From Galeopsis tetrahit (taxonomy: Eukaryota > Streptophyta > Magnoliopsida > Lamiales > Lamiaceae): a stretch of 64,000 nt of DNA. The stretch is from positions 16,918,001 through 16,982,000 of the forward strand of contig OY776130.1 of the NCBI GenBank assembly GCA_963675135.1. The letters run 5' to 3'. Of this stretch, positions 33,060 to 42,660 are shown piece after piece. The stretch's first letter is position 1; the number at the start of each line of letters is the position of its first letter. The notes beneath the pieces are model-generated. The model made no database searches, had not been told where the DNA came from, and saw only the letters and a list, made by a program, of their open reading frames with translations. Made by a program: the position numbers and the translations under genes.

Positions 33060-33472
33060 AGAAGGGTTATAACTCAATTTTTACTCTCTCTCCTCTCGCA
33101 GGGTTACAAAAACATAACCCTCCTTTTTCTTTTTTTTCTGACATGTTTTTTTACAAATGTGGGCTTGGCCCACATATTTTTTTTTTTTTTATATGTTATT
33201 TTTTTATTCAATTTTTTTATATTTTTATTATTACCTCTCTCAAAATTATACCGTTGGTTTTTCCGTTATACAGTATTTTTTTTTTTTAATTTTATATTCA
33301 AAATTTAAATTTATACAACAATCATTTTTTCCTCTATAAATACATCACATTCACATTTTTTCTTTCTCACTCTTCTACTAAACTTTTACCTCATAATCTT
33401 TTCACTCCACTTTATTTTCTATCTCAATCCATTCTCATTTTTGTGTTCTTGAAATTTTTGTTTCCATAATAA

Positions 33473-34720
33473 ATGGACAAAAATAATAAAGAATTTCGTA
33501 GAAATTTATTCAATCATCCTAATATGACGGATGAAATTCCCCTCTCTCAAAATTCATTAAATTCACAAAATTTTGAATATCCTCAATTTGGCTCGTCCAC
33601 TCAATTTCCACCCAATTACGGAAATTTTTCCCATACTCCTTCATATTTTCAAAATTTTCAAGGTCACAGAAATTTCGTTGATAACTCGAGCAACTCTTTC
33701 CCGTCAAATTTTTCCACTCCGACTTCCGAATTTTGGCAACACTCATCGGGGCAACATTTCGGTCAGTCTCCGCCTCAAATATTCTCTAGTCCACAAGCAA
33801 CTGGAATATCGTCGAGATATCGGAGTGGCAAAGAACCGGAAACTCCAACATTCGTCCCGGAGACACAACTATCTCAACCATCAACCCCGATTGATTTAGA
33901 AATTTCAGATCAAGAGTGTGTCGCTGGTGAAAAGCATTCCTCTAACAAGTGGAAAAAAAAAGAAAATGAGTTGTTGGCAAATTGTTTTGTCACGATAAGT
34001 GATGATCCCATAATCGGCAATGATCAGAAATCGGCGGCATTTTGGATGAGAGTCACTGATTACTACAACGAGAATCGCCCCGCTGGTGCTCCTAAACGAC
34101 GTGTCCAACAAGCAAAACCACACTGGCTTAATACAATATTACCAAAGGTAAATCTTTTTAACGCTTGCTATAATACTGTTTCTAGTGTCTACAGGAGCGG
34201 CTCCAACAACGAAGACATAATGCGTATGACACACAAGAAATTTCGAGATTACAATCATGACAAGCCGTTTAATTACGAGCATGTGTGGATGATTGTCAAG
34301 GATCGTCCACTATATTCTCCACAATACAATGATTTCATTGATTCATCAAAGAAAGCAAGGACCTCTGACTCAGACACAAGTAACAACTCTGCTAGATTGA
34401 ATTTTGATCTAAACATTGACGACACTCGTCCAATTGGGCAAGACGCGGCCAAAAGAAAAGCAAAGGGAAAATCCAAGGCTAGATCAGGGTCAAAGGGCAA
34501 TGACAAGATCGAAAAGTGTCTTGAAAAATTTACAGATTACAGCGATTGTAAAAAAAGAGAAGTTATAGCGCTTGAAAAGGCGACTGCATTGAAAGAGCGT
34601 GAAGTGCAAATGGATGAATGGAAATTTGTTTATCATCAAGATACCTCCAATTGGACGGACGAGCAACGTGCCGCTCACCAACGTGTGTGTGAGAAGATTA
34701 TTGTCGGGTGGAATTCATAG
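33473..34720 (+). CDS. Harbinger ORF1, Myb/SANT-like DNA-binding protein
   Basis: 415 aa from the ATG at 33473. The head (residues 1-150) is rich in Asn, Phe, Ser and Gln and probably disordered. Residues about 160-285 form the trihelix/SANT-like domain: KWKKKENELLANCFVTISDD, FWMRVTDYYNEN and FNYEHVWMIVKDRP. The C-terminal part is basic then helical. In PIF/Pong elements this partner protein binds DNA and is needed together with the transposase for excision; plant databases often mislabel such proteins as glutathione S-transferase T3-like. No stop or frameshift. Confidence 0.85.
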   Translation: MDKNNKEFRRNLFNHPNMTDEIPLSQNSLNSQNFEYPQFGSSTQFPPNYGNFSHTPSYFQNFQGHRNFVDNSSNSFPSNFSTPTSEFWQHSSGQHFGQSPPQIFSSPQATGISSRYRSGKEPETPTFVPETQLSQPSTPIDLEISDQECVAGEKHSSNKWKKKENELLANCFVTISDDPIIGNDQKSAAFWMRVTDYYNENRPAGAPKRRVQQAKPHWLNTILPKVNLFNACYNTVSSVYRSGSNNEDIMRMTHKKFRDYNHDKPFNYEHVWMIVKDRPLYSPQYNDFIDSSKKARTSDSDTSNNSARLNFDLNIDDTRPIGQDAAKRKAKGKSKARSGSKGNDKIEKCLEKFTDYSDCKKREVIALEKATALKEREVQMDEWKFVYHQDTSNWTDEQRAAHQRVCEKIIVGWNS

Positions 34721-34872
34721 AACAACTTATCAGTCTTATCTTTATCTTATTAATGTATTTTTTTCAATGTCTTTAAGTTAATTTATCCTTTATGTAATAT
34801 CTTTTTTCGATTAATGTAATTTCAATTAATGTATTAATTTGACATTTATGTTTAATTTACATTTAATAAAAC

Positions 34873-35399
34873 TAGTCGTTAGAAAACTAGCCGTTATAAA
34901 ACTAGCCGGCATGCAACGTGAAACGCTAACAGGACAATGTGAAACGGTAACAACGTGAAACGCTAACAGGACAATGTGAAACGCTAACAGGACAATGTGA
35001 AACGCTTACAGGACAATGTGAAACGGCAACGTGAAACGGTTACAGGGCAACGTGAAACGCTAGCCGTTAGAAACTAGTCGTTAGAAAACTAGCCGTTAGA
35101 AACTAGCCGTTATAAAACTAGTCGTTATAAAACTAGTCGTTACAAAATTAGCCGTTAGAAACACTAACAGGGCAACGTGAAACGGTTACAGGGCAACGTG
35201 AAACGCTAACAGGACAATGTGAAACGGTAACAACGTGAAACGCTAAAAGGATAATGTGAAACGCTAACAGGACAATGTGAAACGCTAGCCGTTAGAAAAC
35301 TAGTCGTTATAAAACTAGCCGTTAGAAGACTAGTCGTTAGAAACTAGCCGTTATAAAACTAGCCGTTATAAACTAGCTGTTATAAAACTAGTCGTTACA
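34873..35399 (+). repeat. Minisatellite between the two Harbinger genes
   Basis: Two short motifs alternate in blocks. One is variants of AACTAGCCGTTA (with TATAA or GAA tails). The other is variants of ACGCTAACAGGACAATGTGAA, about 20 bases. Block order is first, second, first, second, first, so the array has itself been duplicated. CGTT is common to both motifs. It fills most of the 770 bases between the genes, in what should be the transposase promoter region. Confidence 0.85.
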
Positions 35400-35489
35400 A
35401 GGTAGTAGGTGTATATATGCGTGGCTTATGTTGTGAGGTTCTTCACATCCTACATTTGAAGAATAACCTCTCAAATAACTTTACTTAAA

Positions 35490-36752
35490 ATGTCTCAATA
35501 TCCCACGAGTTCCAGCCAATCCGATGAATCCGATGACCAACCCGGTTCACCTGGTGAACAAATGATGTTAACGATTCTTCAACATTTGGAAGACGATGTG
35601 CACAGTCAACGAACCAGAATATTCATTAAGAGAAACCGTGAAGAGGGACATGTTAGGCTTTTCAATGATTATTTCTCTCCAAGTCCGGTGTATCCTGATC
35701 ACATCTTCCGAAGAAGATTTCGCATGCGAAGGGAATTATTCATTCGTATTGTGAATGAGCTTGAGAATCGATCTCTTTTTTTTCAACAAAGACCCGATGC
35801 CGCCAGAAGACAAGGGTTGTCACCACTACAAAAGTGCACTGCAGCGATTCGTCAACTGGCTTATGGAGTTCCTGCTGACAATCTTGACGAGTACCTACGA
35901 ATGGGTGAATCAACAGTTATAAAATGTCTTTTCAATTTTTGTGAAACTGTGGTTGCAGCATTTGGTGATCGCTACTTGAGAAGGCTGAATCACAATGACA
36001 CTCAACGTCTTCTCCAAATGCACGAGTTGAGACATGGCTTTCCAGGCATGTTAGGAAGTCTTGACTGCATGCACTGGGTGTGGCGAAATTGTCCCGTTGC
36101 TTGGAAAGGTCAATTTACAAGAGGTCATGGGTCACCTACAATCATCCTTGAAGCAGTCGCGTCTCAAGACCTATGGATATGGCATGCATTTTTTGGAGTC
36201 GCAGGATCGCGCAACGATATCAATGTTTTGAATGAGTCTCCTCTATTCAACAACGTCTTGCAAGGCACTGCACCAGAAGTTAATTTTACTGTGAATGGAA
36301 CACAATATACAAAAGGTTACTATCTGACAGATGGTATCTATCCGGAATGGTCAACTTTCGTTAAGGCTTTTCCTACGCCACTAGATCCTAAGAGAAAATT
36401 ATTTAAGGAAAGACAAGAATCTGCGAGAAAGGATGTCGAACGAGCATTTGGTGTGCTCCAAGCACGTTGGGCAATTGTTAGGGGACCCGGTCGTTTTTGG
36501 TATAGGAAAAAGTTGAAGCTCATAATGTTAACTTGTGTTATTTTGCATAATATGATCGTTGAAGACGAAGGAGACATGGTTACAAATTGGAGCAACGATG
36601 AAGGCGACGAGCCCACACAACCGATACAAGGCGCTAATCCAGAATTTAGGGATTATCTCCAAAGAAACACCGAGCTACGTAACAATCAAGTTCATCACCA
36701 ACTTCGTGCCGACTTAGTGGAACATATTTGGGCTCGATCTGACAATAATTGA
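35490..36752 (+). CDS. Harbinger transposase (DDE_Tnp_4, HARBI1/ALP1-like)
   Basis: 420 aa from the ATG at 35490. The N-terminal helical part includes FRRRFRMRRELFIRIVNELE. The DDE core has Asp192 in LGSLDCMHWVW, Asp243 in GSRNDINVLNES and Glu317 in RKDVERAFGVLQARWAIV, with YYLTDGIYPEW between. It should cut at the terminal repeats and join the element to a TTA target. Length and motif spacing are normal for plant PIF/Pong transposases and all three catalytic residues are present. An A-rich leader precedes it, and a TATA-like TATATATG lies near 35412. Confidence 0.93.
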   Translation: MSQYPTSSSQSDESDDQPGSPGEQMMLTILQHLEDDVHSQRTRIFIKRNREEGHVRLFNDYFSPSPVYPDHIFRRRFRMRRELFIRIVNELENRSLFFQQRPDAARRQGLSPLQKCTAAIRQLAYGVPADNLDEYLRMGESTVIKCLFNFCETVVAAFGDRYLRRLNHNDTQRLLQMHELRHGFPGMLGSLDCMHWVWRNCPVAWKGQFTRGHGSPTIILEAVASQDLWIWHAFFGVAGSRNDINVLNESPLFNNVLQGTAPEVNFTVNGTQYTKGYYLTDGIYPEWSTFVKAFPTPLDPKRKLFKERQESARKDVERAFGVLQARWAIVRGPGRFWYRKKLKLIMLTCVILHNMIVEDEGDMVTNWSNDEGDEPTQPIQGANPEFRDYLQRNTELRNNQVHHQLRADLVEHIWARSDNN

Positions 36753-37207
36753 TATAATGCGTTTATTTGTCGTTTCAAAACATTCAAAATTTTAATTAAT
36801 TTAGTTGAATTGTTTTCTTAATGTTGAATATGTTGTACTCTATTTTCACTTGATCAAAATAATAATAATCTTTATTAGTTAATGAAATGAGTTAGTATTA
36901 AATATTTATTTCAATTTGTAAAATATATTAATTGATACCCTAAAATAATTAACTAAATAATTTTAATATATTTATATACTCCGTATTAATTTTTTTTACA
37001 CATTTTGAATTTTACATATATTCATTAAATGAAAAATAAATAATTAAAAAGAAATGTGATTGAAAAGTGGGTCCCACAAATGTGAGTTATAACTTTTGGA
37101 ATGGTTGTAGGAGTTAGTGGGATTGAGTTATTAATGGAAGAATGATGATGTGGCAGTGAGGTGGAGGAGAGAGGGGAGTTATAACCCCTCCACCAATGTG
37201 GACACTC
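36753..37207 (+). other. Harbinger 3' noncoding end
   Basis: AT-rich, no ORF. The last 100 bases carry GAGTTATAACTTTTGGAATGG-like and GGGAGTTATAACCCCTCC phrases that mirror the GGGTTATAACTC phrase near the left end, so the subterminal regions are related as well as the terminal repeats. Confidence 0.7.
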
Positions 37208-37958
37208 TTAGGGTATAGTTGTCTTGACCTCTTCAGCATAGATGATCTTTGTCTTTCAGAAGACTTGTTTTGGGTCTAACTGTGCTGAGACAACTCTTCT
37301 GATCAGCATACTTGTCTTTTAGCAGACTTGGTGATTGTTCCAGAATTTGAGCCTTGAGGGGACTTGATCTTGATAGACTTAAAAGCATATGTTCCCCCTT
37401 AAATTGTGCATCTAATAAACTATGAGCTGCCTAACATATCAGCTTCTCATCTAGCCTTATGCTAAATGTTCTAACATTCTTAGAACATTATCAATCTTGA
37501 CTTAGGCATGTCTCAGGGGGTTTTGGTATTAAATCAAAACACTTTTCATTTTATTCCCAACACTAATTAATTATTTATTTTATTTAAGGTGATAGTGGTT
37601 GATATTAAAATGTTAGTATTCACTTTATTCTTTAGATTAATTTATTTTTGAACTATTTAATGTACTTTTGAGTAAAATACAATCTAAAATGTATTTTTAT
37701 TGTTGTGTACAATTCTTTATTCAATTAGTTATTAAATTTTATTTTATAATTATTTTTATCTTATATCTCAAGTAATTTTTTCTGCAATTATTTTAAATTT
37801 ATTATAAGTTTAATGTATTTAAAAAATAGAGATCGAAAATATATATGTAAAACTTATTAATATAATTATATTATTTTACATGATTAAAAAAATTGTTATA
37901 TATACATAATACACTACTTCTATATATAATATAGAATCCCCTTATATACTAATAGGGA

Positions 37959-38103
37959 GTTTAAATTGATGATGTGTCATTTTGTGGTTAATTTGACTAA
38001 TGTGTCATTTTGTGGTTAATTTGGCTTATGTGTCATAATTTAATGAAGTTGTTAATTTTTAAAAGTATAATGTGTAATTAAGTTATTGGTTGAATAAGAT
38101 ATG
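37959..38103 (+). repeat. 145-bp dispersed repeat, right copy
   Basis: Same length and orientation as 9881-10025 with a few changes. Just upstream, TCCCCTTATATACTAATAGG preceded by A (37937) resembles a Helitron 5' end, so this repeat may be Helitron-derived. I could not find its matching 3' end. Confidence 0.65.
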
Positions 38104-38229
38104 TTTAATACATATATTTCACAGTCTTCATTTTGCCTACGTGATTTTCTCTAATTCCTCTATTTTGAAATTCTCAATTTTGGTGAGTCAGATTTTTTTT
38201 TACAGTTTTTTTTTTTATTTATTTTAAAA

Positions 38230-38511
38230 CTAGTATGAGACTCGCGTAAATTACGCGAGATTCTGAAAATAAAAAGAAAATAAAAAAATAATTTAAATAG
38301 AAATTTAAATGGAAAAGAGAGAAGTTAGAGGAGAGAGAAAATAATTTTAAAATTTAAATAAAATTGCAGTTAGAAAGGAGGGAGAAGAGAAAAGAGAAAA
38401 TTATTTTAAAAAAAAATTCAAAATTACAGAAATTAAGAGTTTTAAGAATTGAGGCTTTTTAGAGGAGCCACGTCAACGGGGTGAGATTCAGAAATAGTAT
38501 ATAAGGGTAGA
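38230..38511 (-). mobile_element. Non-autonomous Helitron, 282 bp
   Basis: On the minus strand it starts TCTACCCTTATATACTATTT after an A and ends with hairpin CTCGCGTAA-t-TTACGCGAG, seven bases, then CTAG followed by T. The 5' TC, the 3' hairpin close to CTAG and the A|T insertion point are the Helitron hallmarks. The interior is T-rich and has no ORF. Subterminal GAATCTCAC (5') and GAATCTCGC (3') resemble each other. Confidence 0.75.
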
Positions 38512-39566
38512 TGTTTTTGACAGTTTTTTTAAAATCTTTTATTTAGTTTTCTTCTCCTTTCATTTACCCACTATTTCTTTTTCAACCTCGGTTGCAAATT
38601 TCCGTTTTTATCTTAATGGTACATTTTTGCAACCTTCTCTACAAAAACTCTAACATCCTCAATTTTTTAAGTTTTTTTTTTTAATTTCAAGTTGCGGATT
38701 TTTTAATTTTTTTTTACTGTACTTTTATTTTTTTTATTTAATTAGAATACGTGCATTGTGAGTTTCTTTGGACAATTGAGAAATTGCTCCACTCATTTGA
38801 AGAATTTTTACAGGACCTTTATTAAGATTACGTGGTTTATAGAGGATTGCCATCACATCACACGCTTTGTTTTGATCCATCCCGTTGAAAGAAAGTCGAG
38901 GGATTGTCATCACATCCTACTTTGTTATTTAATCTTATGCAGTGTTATTAGTTTGTTTTCTTTAAAAAAAAATTCTTTGATGGTACCTTTATTTATTTAA
39001 TGGGTTTGCCCGATTTCTGTACCATTGAGAAATTGTTCTAATCATTTGAAGTTTTATTAAGAATATTGTGTTTGCGTCAAATTTTGGACAATTTATTATT
39101 AACCATTTTTCCTCAATAATAACAGTTTTCCCATGCGACGGCACGAAACTTGATCGCTTGATCCATCCAGTCGAAGGAATATTAATGTTGACGAAAATGT
39201 GATATATAATGGTTGACCAAAATGGGTTTGCACAACTTTTTAAACAACAATAACGTAATTTTATATTTTTTTGAATATTTTTTAAATAGTGTAATTTTTT
39301 GTTTTATTTTTATTTTATGTGTTAACATTTGTTTTTTCAATTTCCTTCCCTTTTATGTTTTTTATTTTTTTTAAACTGTATCAATCCAACTCCTACTAAT
39401 TCCAGAACATTTTTCAAAGTATCAATCAACTCCTATTAATTTATATTGATTTATTATTTATTTTAAATTAAAATGAGAATTTTAAGAGAATATTAAAATA
39501 TTTTTTTTTTGTTTAAAAATGAATTGGTAACCAACAAAAATCGACCCCTCCAAGATGGTGTCTGCT

Positions 39567-40302
39567 TGGTGCGGCCTAAAATTGTCATTTCATAAGAAGG
39601 CGACACGTGTATAGAGGATAAGATAGATGAGGAGATACGAGCTTAAAGAAGACTCCTTAGAATAAAGAATCTCATCCGGATGTCCCTCTAGAGGGAGCTC
39701 CACCCAGGGGAGAGGTATCGGGAAGACCTGGTCCTGAGGAGAATTAGTAGGCCTAAAGTTTAGGAGAGGTTCCATATAAAACGGGATAAGATTGGATAAA
39801 GGAAGACCCATTCTTCCTCTTCTCGGCGGTTGAAGTCCACCATAGGGAGTGGTTGCGTTTCTTCAGGGATTGAGAGAGCGGAAGACCTTGTCAAAGGTGG
39901 CTAGACCAATTCAAAGATAGTGAGAGGTGCAGGTCCGAAATAAGGGGAAAACCTACTTCCCCTCAGGTAGAATTCCTCTATAAATAGGTAAGCATGGGTA
40001 TATTCTTAGGTTACGATCTCTAACTTCATTCAACTTACTACGTTTCTTACGAGCATTCTGATTTCCTTCGAGAATCTCATTGATAAATAGAGGACTCTTA
40101 AGTCCTTGCCATATACTGAATCACCCATACTAACTTGAGCGTCGGAGTGTCCGCGCCGGACTCCCCTCCGGCGTGTCTTTTGCAGGTTCTTGAAGGATCA
40201 TTTCAGAGAAAGAAGCGTACCCAGATCACCTGTTCGAATCCGGGAATTTGGATATCTAATCCAACGGATATCTAATCCCTCTGTGCAATTTGTGGCACAA
40301 CA
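39567..40302 (+). repeat. 5' LTR of the plus-strand Tat element
   Basis: 736 bp, TGGTGCGGCC to GGCACAACA. TATA box TCTATAAATAG at 39977-39987. The initial TG is followed by G where the other LTRs have A. It ends two bases before the PBS. Confidence 0.92.
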
Positions 40303-40304
40303 AC

Positions 40305-40322
40305 TGGCGCCGTCTGTGGGAA
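40305..40322 (+). promoter_or_regulatory. Primer-binding site of the plus-strand Tat element
   Basis: TGGCGCCGTCTGTGGGAA, two bases after the LTR, identical to the PBS of the minus-strand copy. Confidence 0.9.
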
Positions 40323-40363
40323 AGTCTAGGAGATCTTCTCACGAATTTCTATTTGTTTGAGCG

Positions 40364-42262
40364 ATGGGTAGAGGAAATAACATAATCACGCTTACTCTAG
40401 GGAAGAAAACGCTTCCGGGGGAAGTTCCCCCTTTGCCATCTGATCCCACACCGAAGGGAGGCCGAGGAAAGGACCCTGTTCATGTCCCTTCTGGATCAAA
40501 TCCGCCATTGATACCAACCGACACACCAACCTCGGGCCTGGGCGATGAGAACCGCCCCCTACCGGTCGGAGATGAAATAGCGGAGACCACAGAAGCCCCA
40601 GCGGTCCGGACCTCAGGTCCCCAATATGGGGAGACTCCAAATTCGGAACCATTCCTGGTTTCTCCAGACCAGTTGAATGCCCTTATTAATCAGGATGTGG
40701 AAAAAGCTTTAGCGGCTCAAGGAGCTCTAGTCCCAAGAACCACACCGGTGAACGCGGAGATACCTGCTCCGAGACTCCAGGAAGAGGCACCAGGGCCTCC
40801 CAAGTGTTTTCTAAGGATGCAGGAGTGCGGGTAGAAGGGGACGAGAAAGCGCCTTCTCGAGCAGAAAGAAGCGCTCCCCCTCGGAACACAAGAAGGAATG
40901 TAGACTTGGCATCCCGAGGGATGGAGCCCCCCGAGGCAGAGGAAAGTACAGATGATACATACCCGGGACCAATTAGCGACCAACTGCAGGCCCTACAAAA
41001 GGAAATGAGAGATATGAGGAAACAGATGACTAATCGGGTAAGTAGGTCTGCTTATGTTTCCGGTTGTCAGTTTTCTCCTAATATATTGCAGGATGAGTTG
41101 CCATTCAACTTCAAGCCCCTCAACTTTGAATATGATGGCACCGCGGATCCATACGAGCATCTGGTAAGATTTGAGAATGCAGCGTTACTACATCGGTATG
41201 GAGAGAGAGTCAAGTGCAGAGTGTTCCTGACTACATTGGCAAAGGCAGCACAGCAGTGGTTCACCCAGCTTGAACCCAATACCATTCGATCCTGGGAGGA
41301 GTTCGGCGAATTATTCCTCCATCAGTTTGCAAGCGCCCGGAGGCAGCCGCGGGCCACACTAACCCTCTTCAATCTGAGGCAAGGGGAGAACGAGAGTTTG
41401 AGAGCCTTCCTCCGGAGATTCAATCAAGCAGCCCTGGAAGTCCCTACAGCCTCTCCAGAAGTGAAGATCAATGCCCTTACCAATGGACTACGTGATGGAG
41501 ATTTATTTTCCTCCCTGGCCAAGAAGCCAGTCCAGAACTTCGACGAGTTACTACATAGAGCGGAGAAATACCTAACCTTGGAGGAGGTTCGTAAATTCAA
41601 AAGACTGGAGGCTAGGCCACAGGATGGAGAGAGAAGGAGAGAGGGCCCCTCGAGACGATCCAGTCCAGAAGCCCCTTAGGGCTCTGGGCCAACGGGAAAT
41701 CCCAACCTCTTTGGAGGCTCCCGTTCCGGCCCTCGCGGAAGGTTTGAGAAGTATACACCTCTGAGAATAGAGCCTGCTGAAGTACTGGAGGTAGCAGGAG
41801 ATCATCCCGACCTGAAATTCCCTTATTCCAGAAGTCGGGGCCCCTAGAAGCCCAAGTCAGATCGATTTTGTAGATTCCACAACGAGTACGGACACGACAC
41901 GAACCAATGTTATCACCTGAAAGAAGAGATTGAAAGGATGATCCAGGCAGGGCATCTGAAAGAGTTTATATTCAGAGATAGGCAGGGCCCCCGAGGGCAG
42001 AAGCAGAAGGAACATGAAAGGAAACCAGAAGAAAAGGAGTCCAAGGAGGCGGCCGAAGATATGCCTCCTCCGCCGCCAAAAAGAGGAGTAATACACATAA
42101 TTGTGGGAGGTCCCGCAGGTGGAGATTCCTTCCGAAAGAGAAAACAGAGTGTTCGAGCTCTGAGAGCTGGACAGGGAAGTCAACTAAAAGAGGTGGGACG
42201 CATAACAGAGACGCCCAATATTAAATTTGGGCCGGAATATATAAGGGAAAGAGGATCACAAT
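40364..42262 (+). pseudogene. gag: Tat gag
   Basis: ATG at 40364 (MGRGNNIITLTLGKK). It has an acidic/Pro-rich head with VSPDQLNALINQDVEKALAA, then a frameshift at about 40800. The gag domain follows (FNFKPLNFEYDGTADPYEHL, LHQFASARRQPRATLTLFNL), then a TAG at 41677 and another near 41847 (Gln in the sister). The knuckle CRFHNEYGHDTNQC is intact here. The Lys/Glu-rich tail EHERKPEEKESKEAAEDM leads to a frameshift at about 42240 before protease. The product would be the capsid precursor; this copy cannot make it whole. Confidence 0.88.
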
Positions 42263-42660
42263 GACGCCTTGGTGATCACTACAGACATAGCAGGATTTGA
42301 TGTCGCCCGAATCTTTGTAGACACGGGGAGCTCGGCTGATATTATGTTTTTCGAGTTTTTTAAGAGAATGGAGTTGAACGTGAAGCTGCGACCTGTAGAC
42401 ACCTCTCTTTACGGTTTCTCCGGAGGGGCTATCCAACCCCTAGGGTCTGTGGCGTTACAAGTAGGATTGGGAGATGCTCCGGCCCGAAAGGTTCACTTGG
42501 TGGAGTTCCTCATTGTGGATATTCCCTCATCGTACAACGTAGTAATGGGAAGACCCAGCCTGAATCTCTTCCAAGCGGTCATCTCCACCTTTCATATGAA
42601 AATGAAATTCCCCACGGCTGGAGGAGTGGGGGAAGTGAGGGGAGATCAATATCAAGCACG
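42263..42660 (+). pseudogene. Tat aspartic protease
   Basis: Retropepsin domain with FVDTGSSADIMFFEFF and YNVVMGRPSLNLFQAV. The domain is open and continuous with RT in this copy, which shows that the break seen in the minus-strand copy is a secondary mutation. It is called a pseudogene because it is cut off from gag by a frameshift. Confidence 0.85.

Larger units (their letters stand above)
32995..37207 (+). mobile_element. PIF/Harbinger DNA transposon with both genes open
   Basis: 4213 bp inserted in the copia LTR and flanked by TTA on both sides (32992-32994, 37208-37210), the PIF/Harbinger target. Terminal inverted repeats are AAGTGTCCACATTGGT and, from the right, GAGTGTCCACATTGGT. It has two genes on the plus strand: a Myb/SANT-like ORF and a DDE transposase, both uninterrupted. 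The uninterrupted 3' LTR gives the empty site. Confidence 0.95.
10147..37562 (-). mobile_element. SIRE-like Ty1/copia retrotransposon, full length but RT-less, with nested insertions
   Basis: Bounded by two closely similar LTRs and by CTAAT duplications. On the minus strand: 5' LTR (split by a Harbinger transposon), initiator-Met PBS, gag, gag C-terminal extension, protease, integrase, then a direct in-frame join into the extra ORF (split by Athila), 3' UTR, PPT and 3' LTR. RT and RNase H are missing through an internal deletion, so it could move only with help from a complete relative such as the family member at 1-3148. Several stops and frameshifts are also present. Confidence 0.93.
31734..37562 (-). 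repeat. 5' LTR of the copia element, interrupted by a Harbinger transposon
   Basis: Without the insert and one TTA it is 1613 bp, against 1610 for the 3' LTR. Termini read TGTTGGGAAT and AGGACCAACA on the minus strand. The TATA box CTATAAATA lies at about 32615-32623, on the gag side of the insertion. Upstream promoter sequence is therefore separated from the TATA box by 4.2 kb of transposon. Confidence 0.93.
37568..39566. other. AT-rich intergenic filler
   Basis: No supported gene. It contains the right copy of the 145-bp repeat and a small Helitron, listed separately. Between 38758 and 39190 two degenerate copies of a segment with CATTGAGAAATTG, CATTTGAAG and TTGATCCATCC occur, so an old duplication is likely. 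The 80-codon frame there is not convincing. Confidence 0.65.

Noticed and set aside
33056..33339. Frames rich in Phe and Leu near the Harbinger left end
   Set aside because: Produced by long T-runs; no plausible protein.
33473..34720. Host transcription factor or glutathione S-transferase
   Set aside because: It lies between matched terminal repeats together with a PIF/Harbinger transposase, where the SANT-like partner ORF is expected.
34873..35399. Short repeats in the Harbinger element considered as a CRISPR-like array
   Set aside because: Motifs are contiguous and vary in order; there are no spacers and the context is a eukaryotic DNA transposon.
38758..39000. 80-aa frame in the intergenic filler
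   Set aside because: No recognisable domain; lies in a degenerate duplicated segment.
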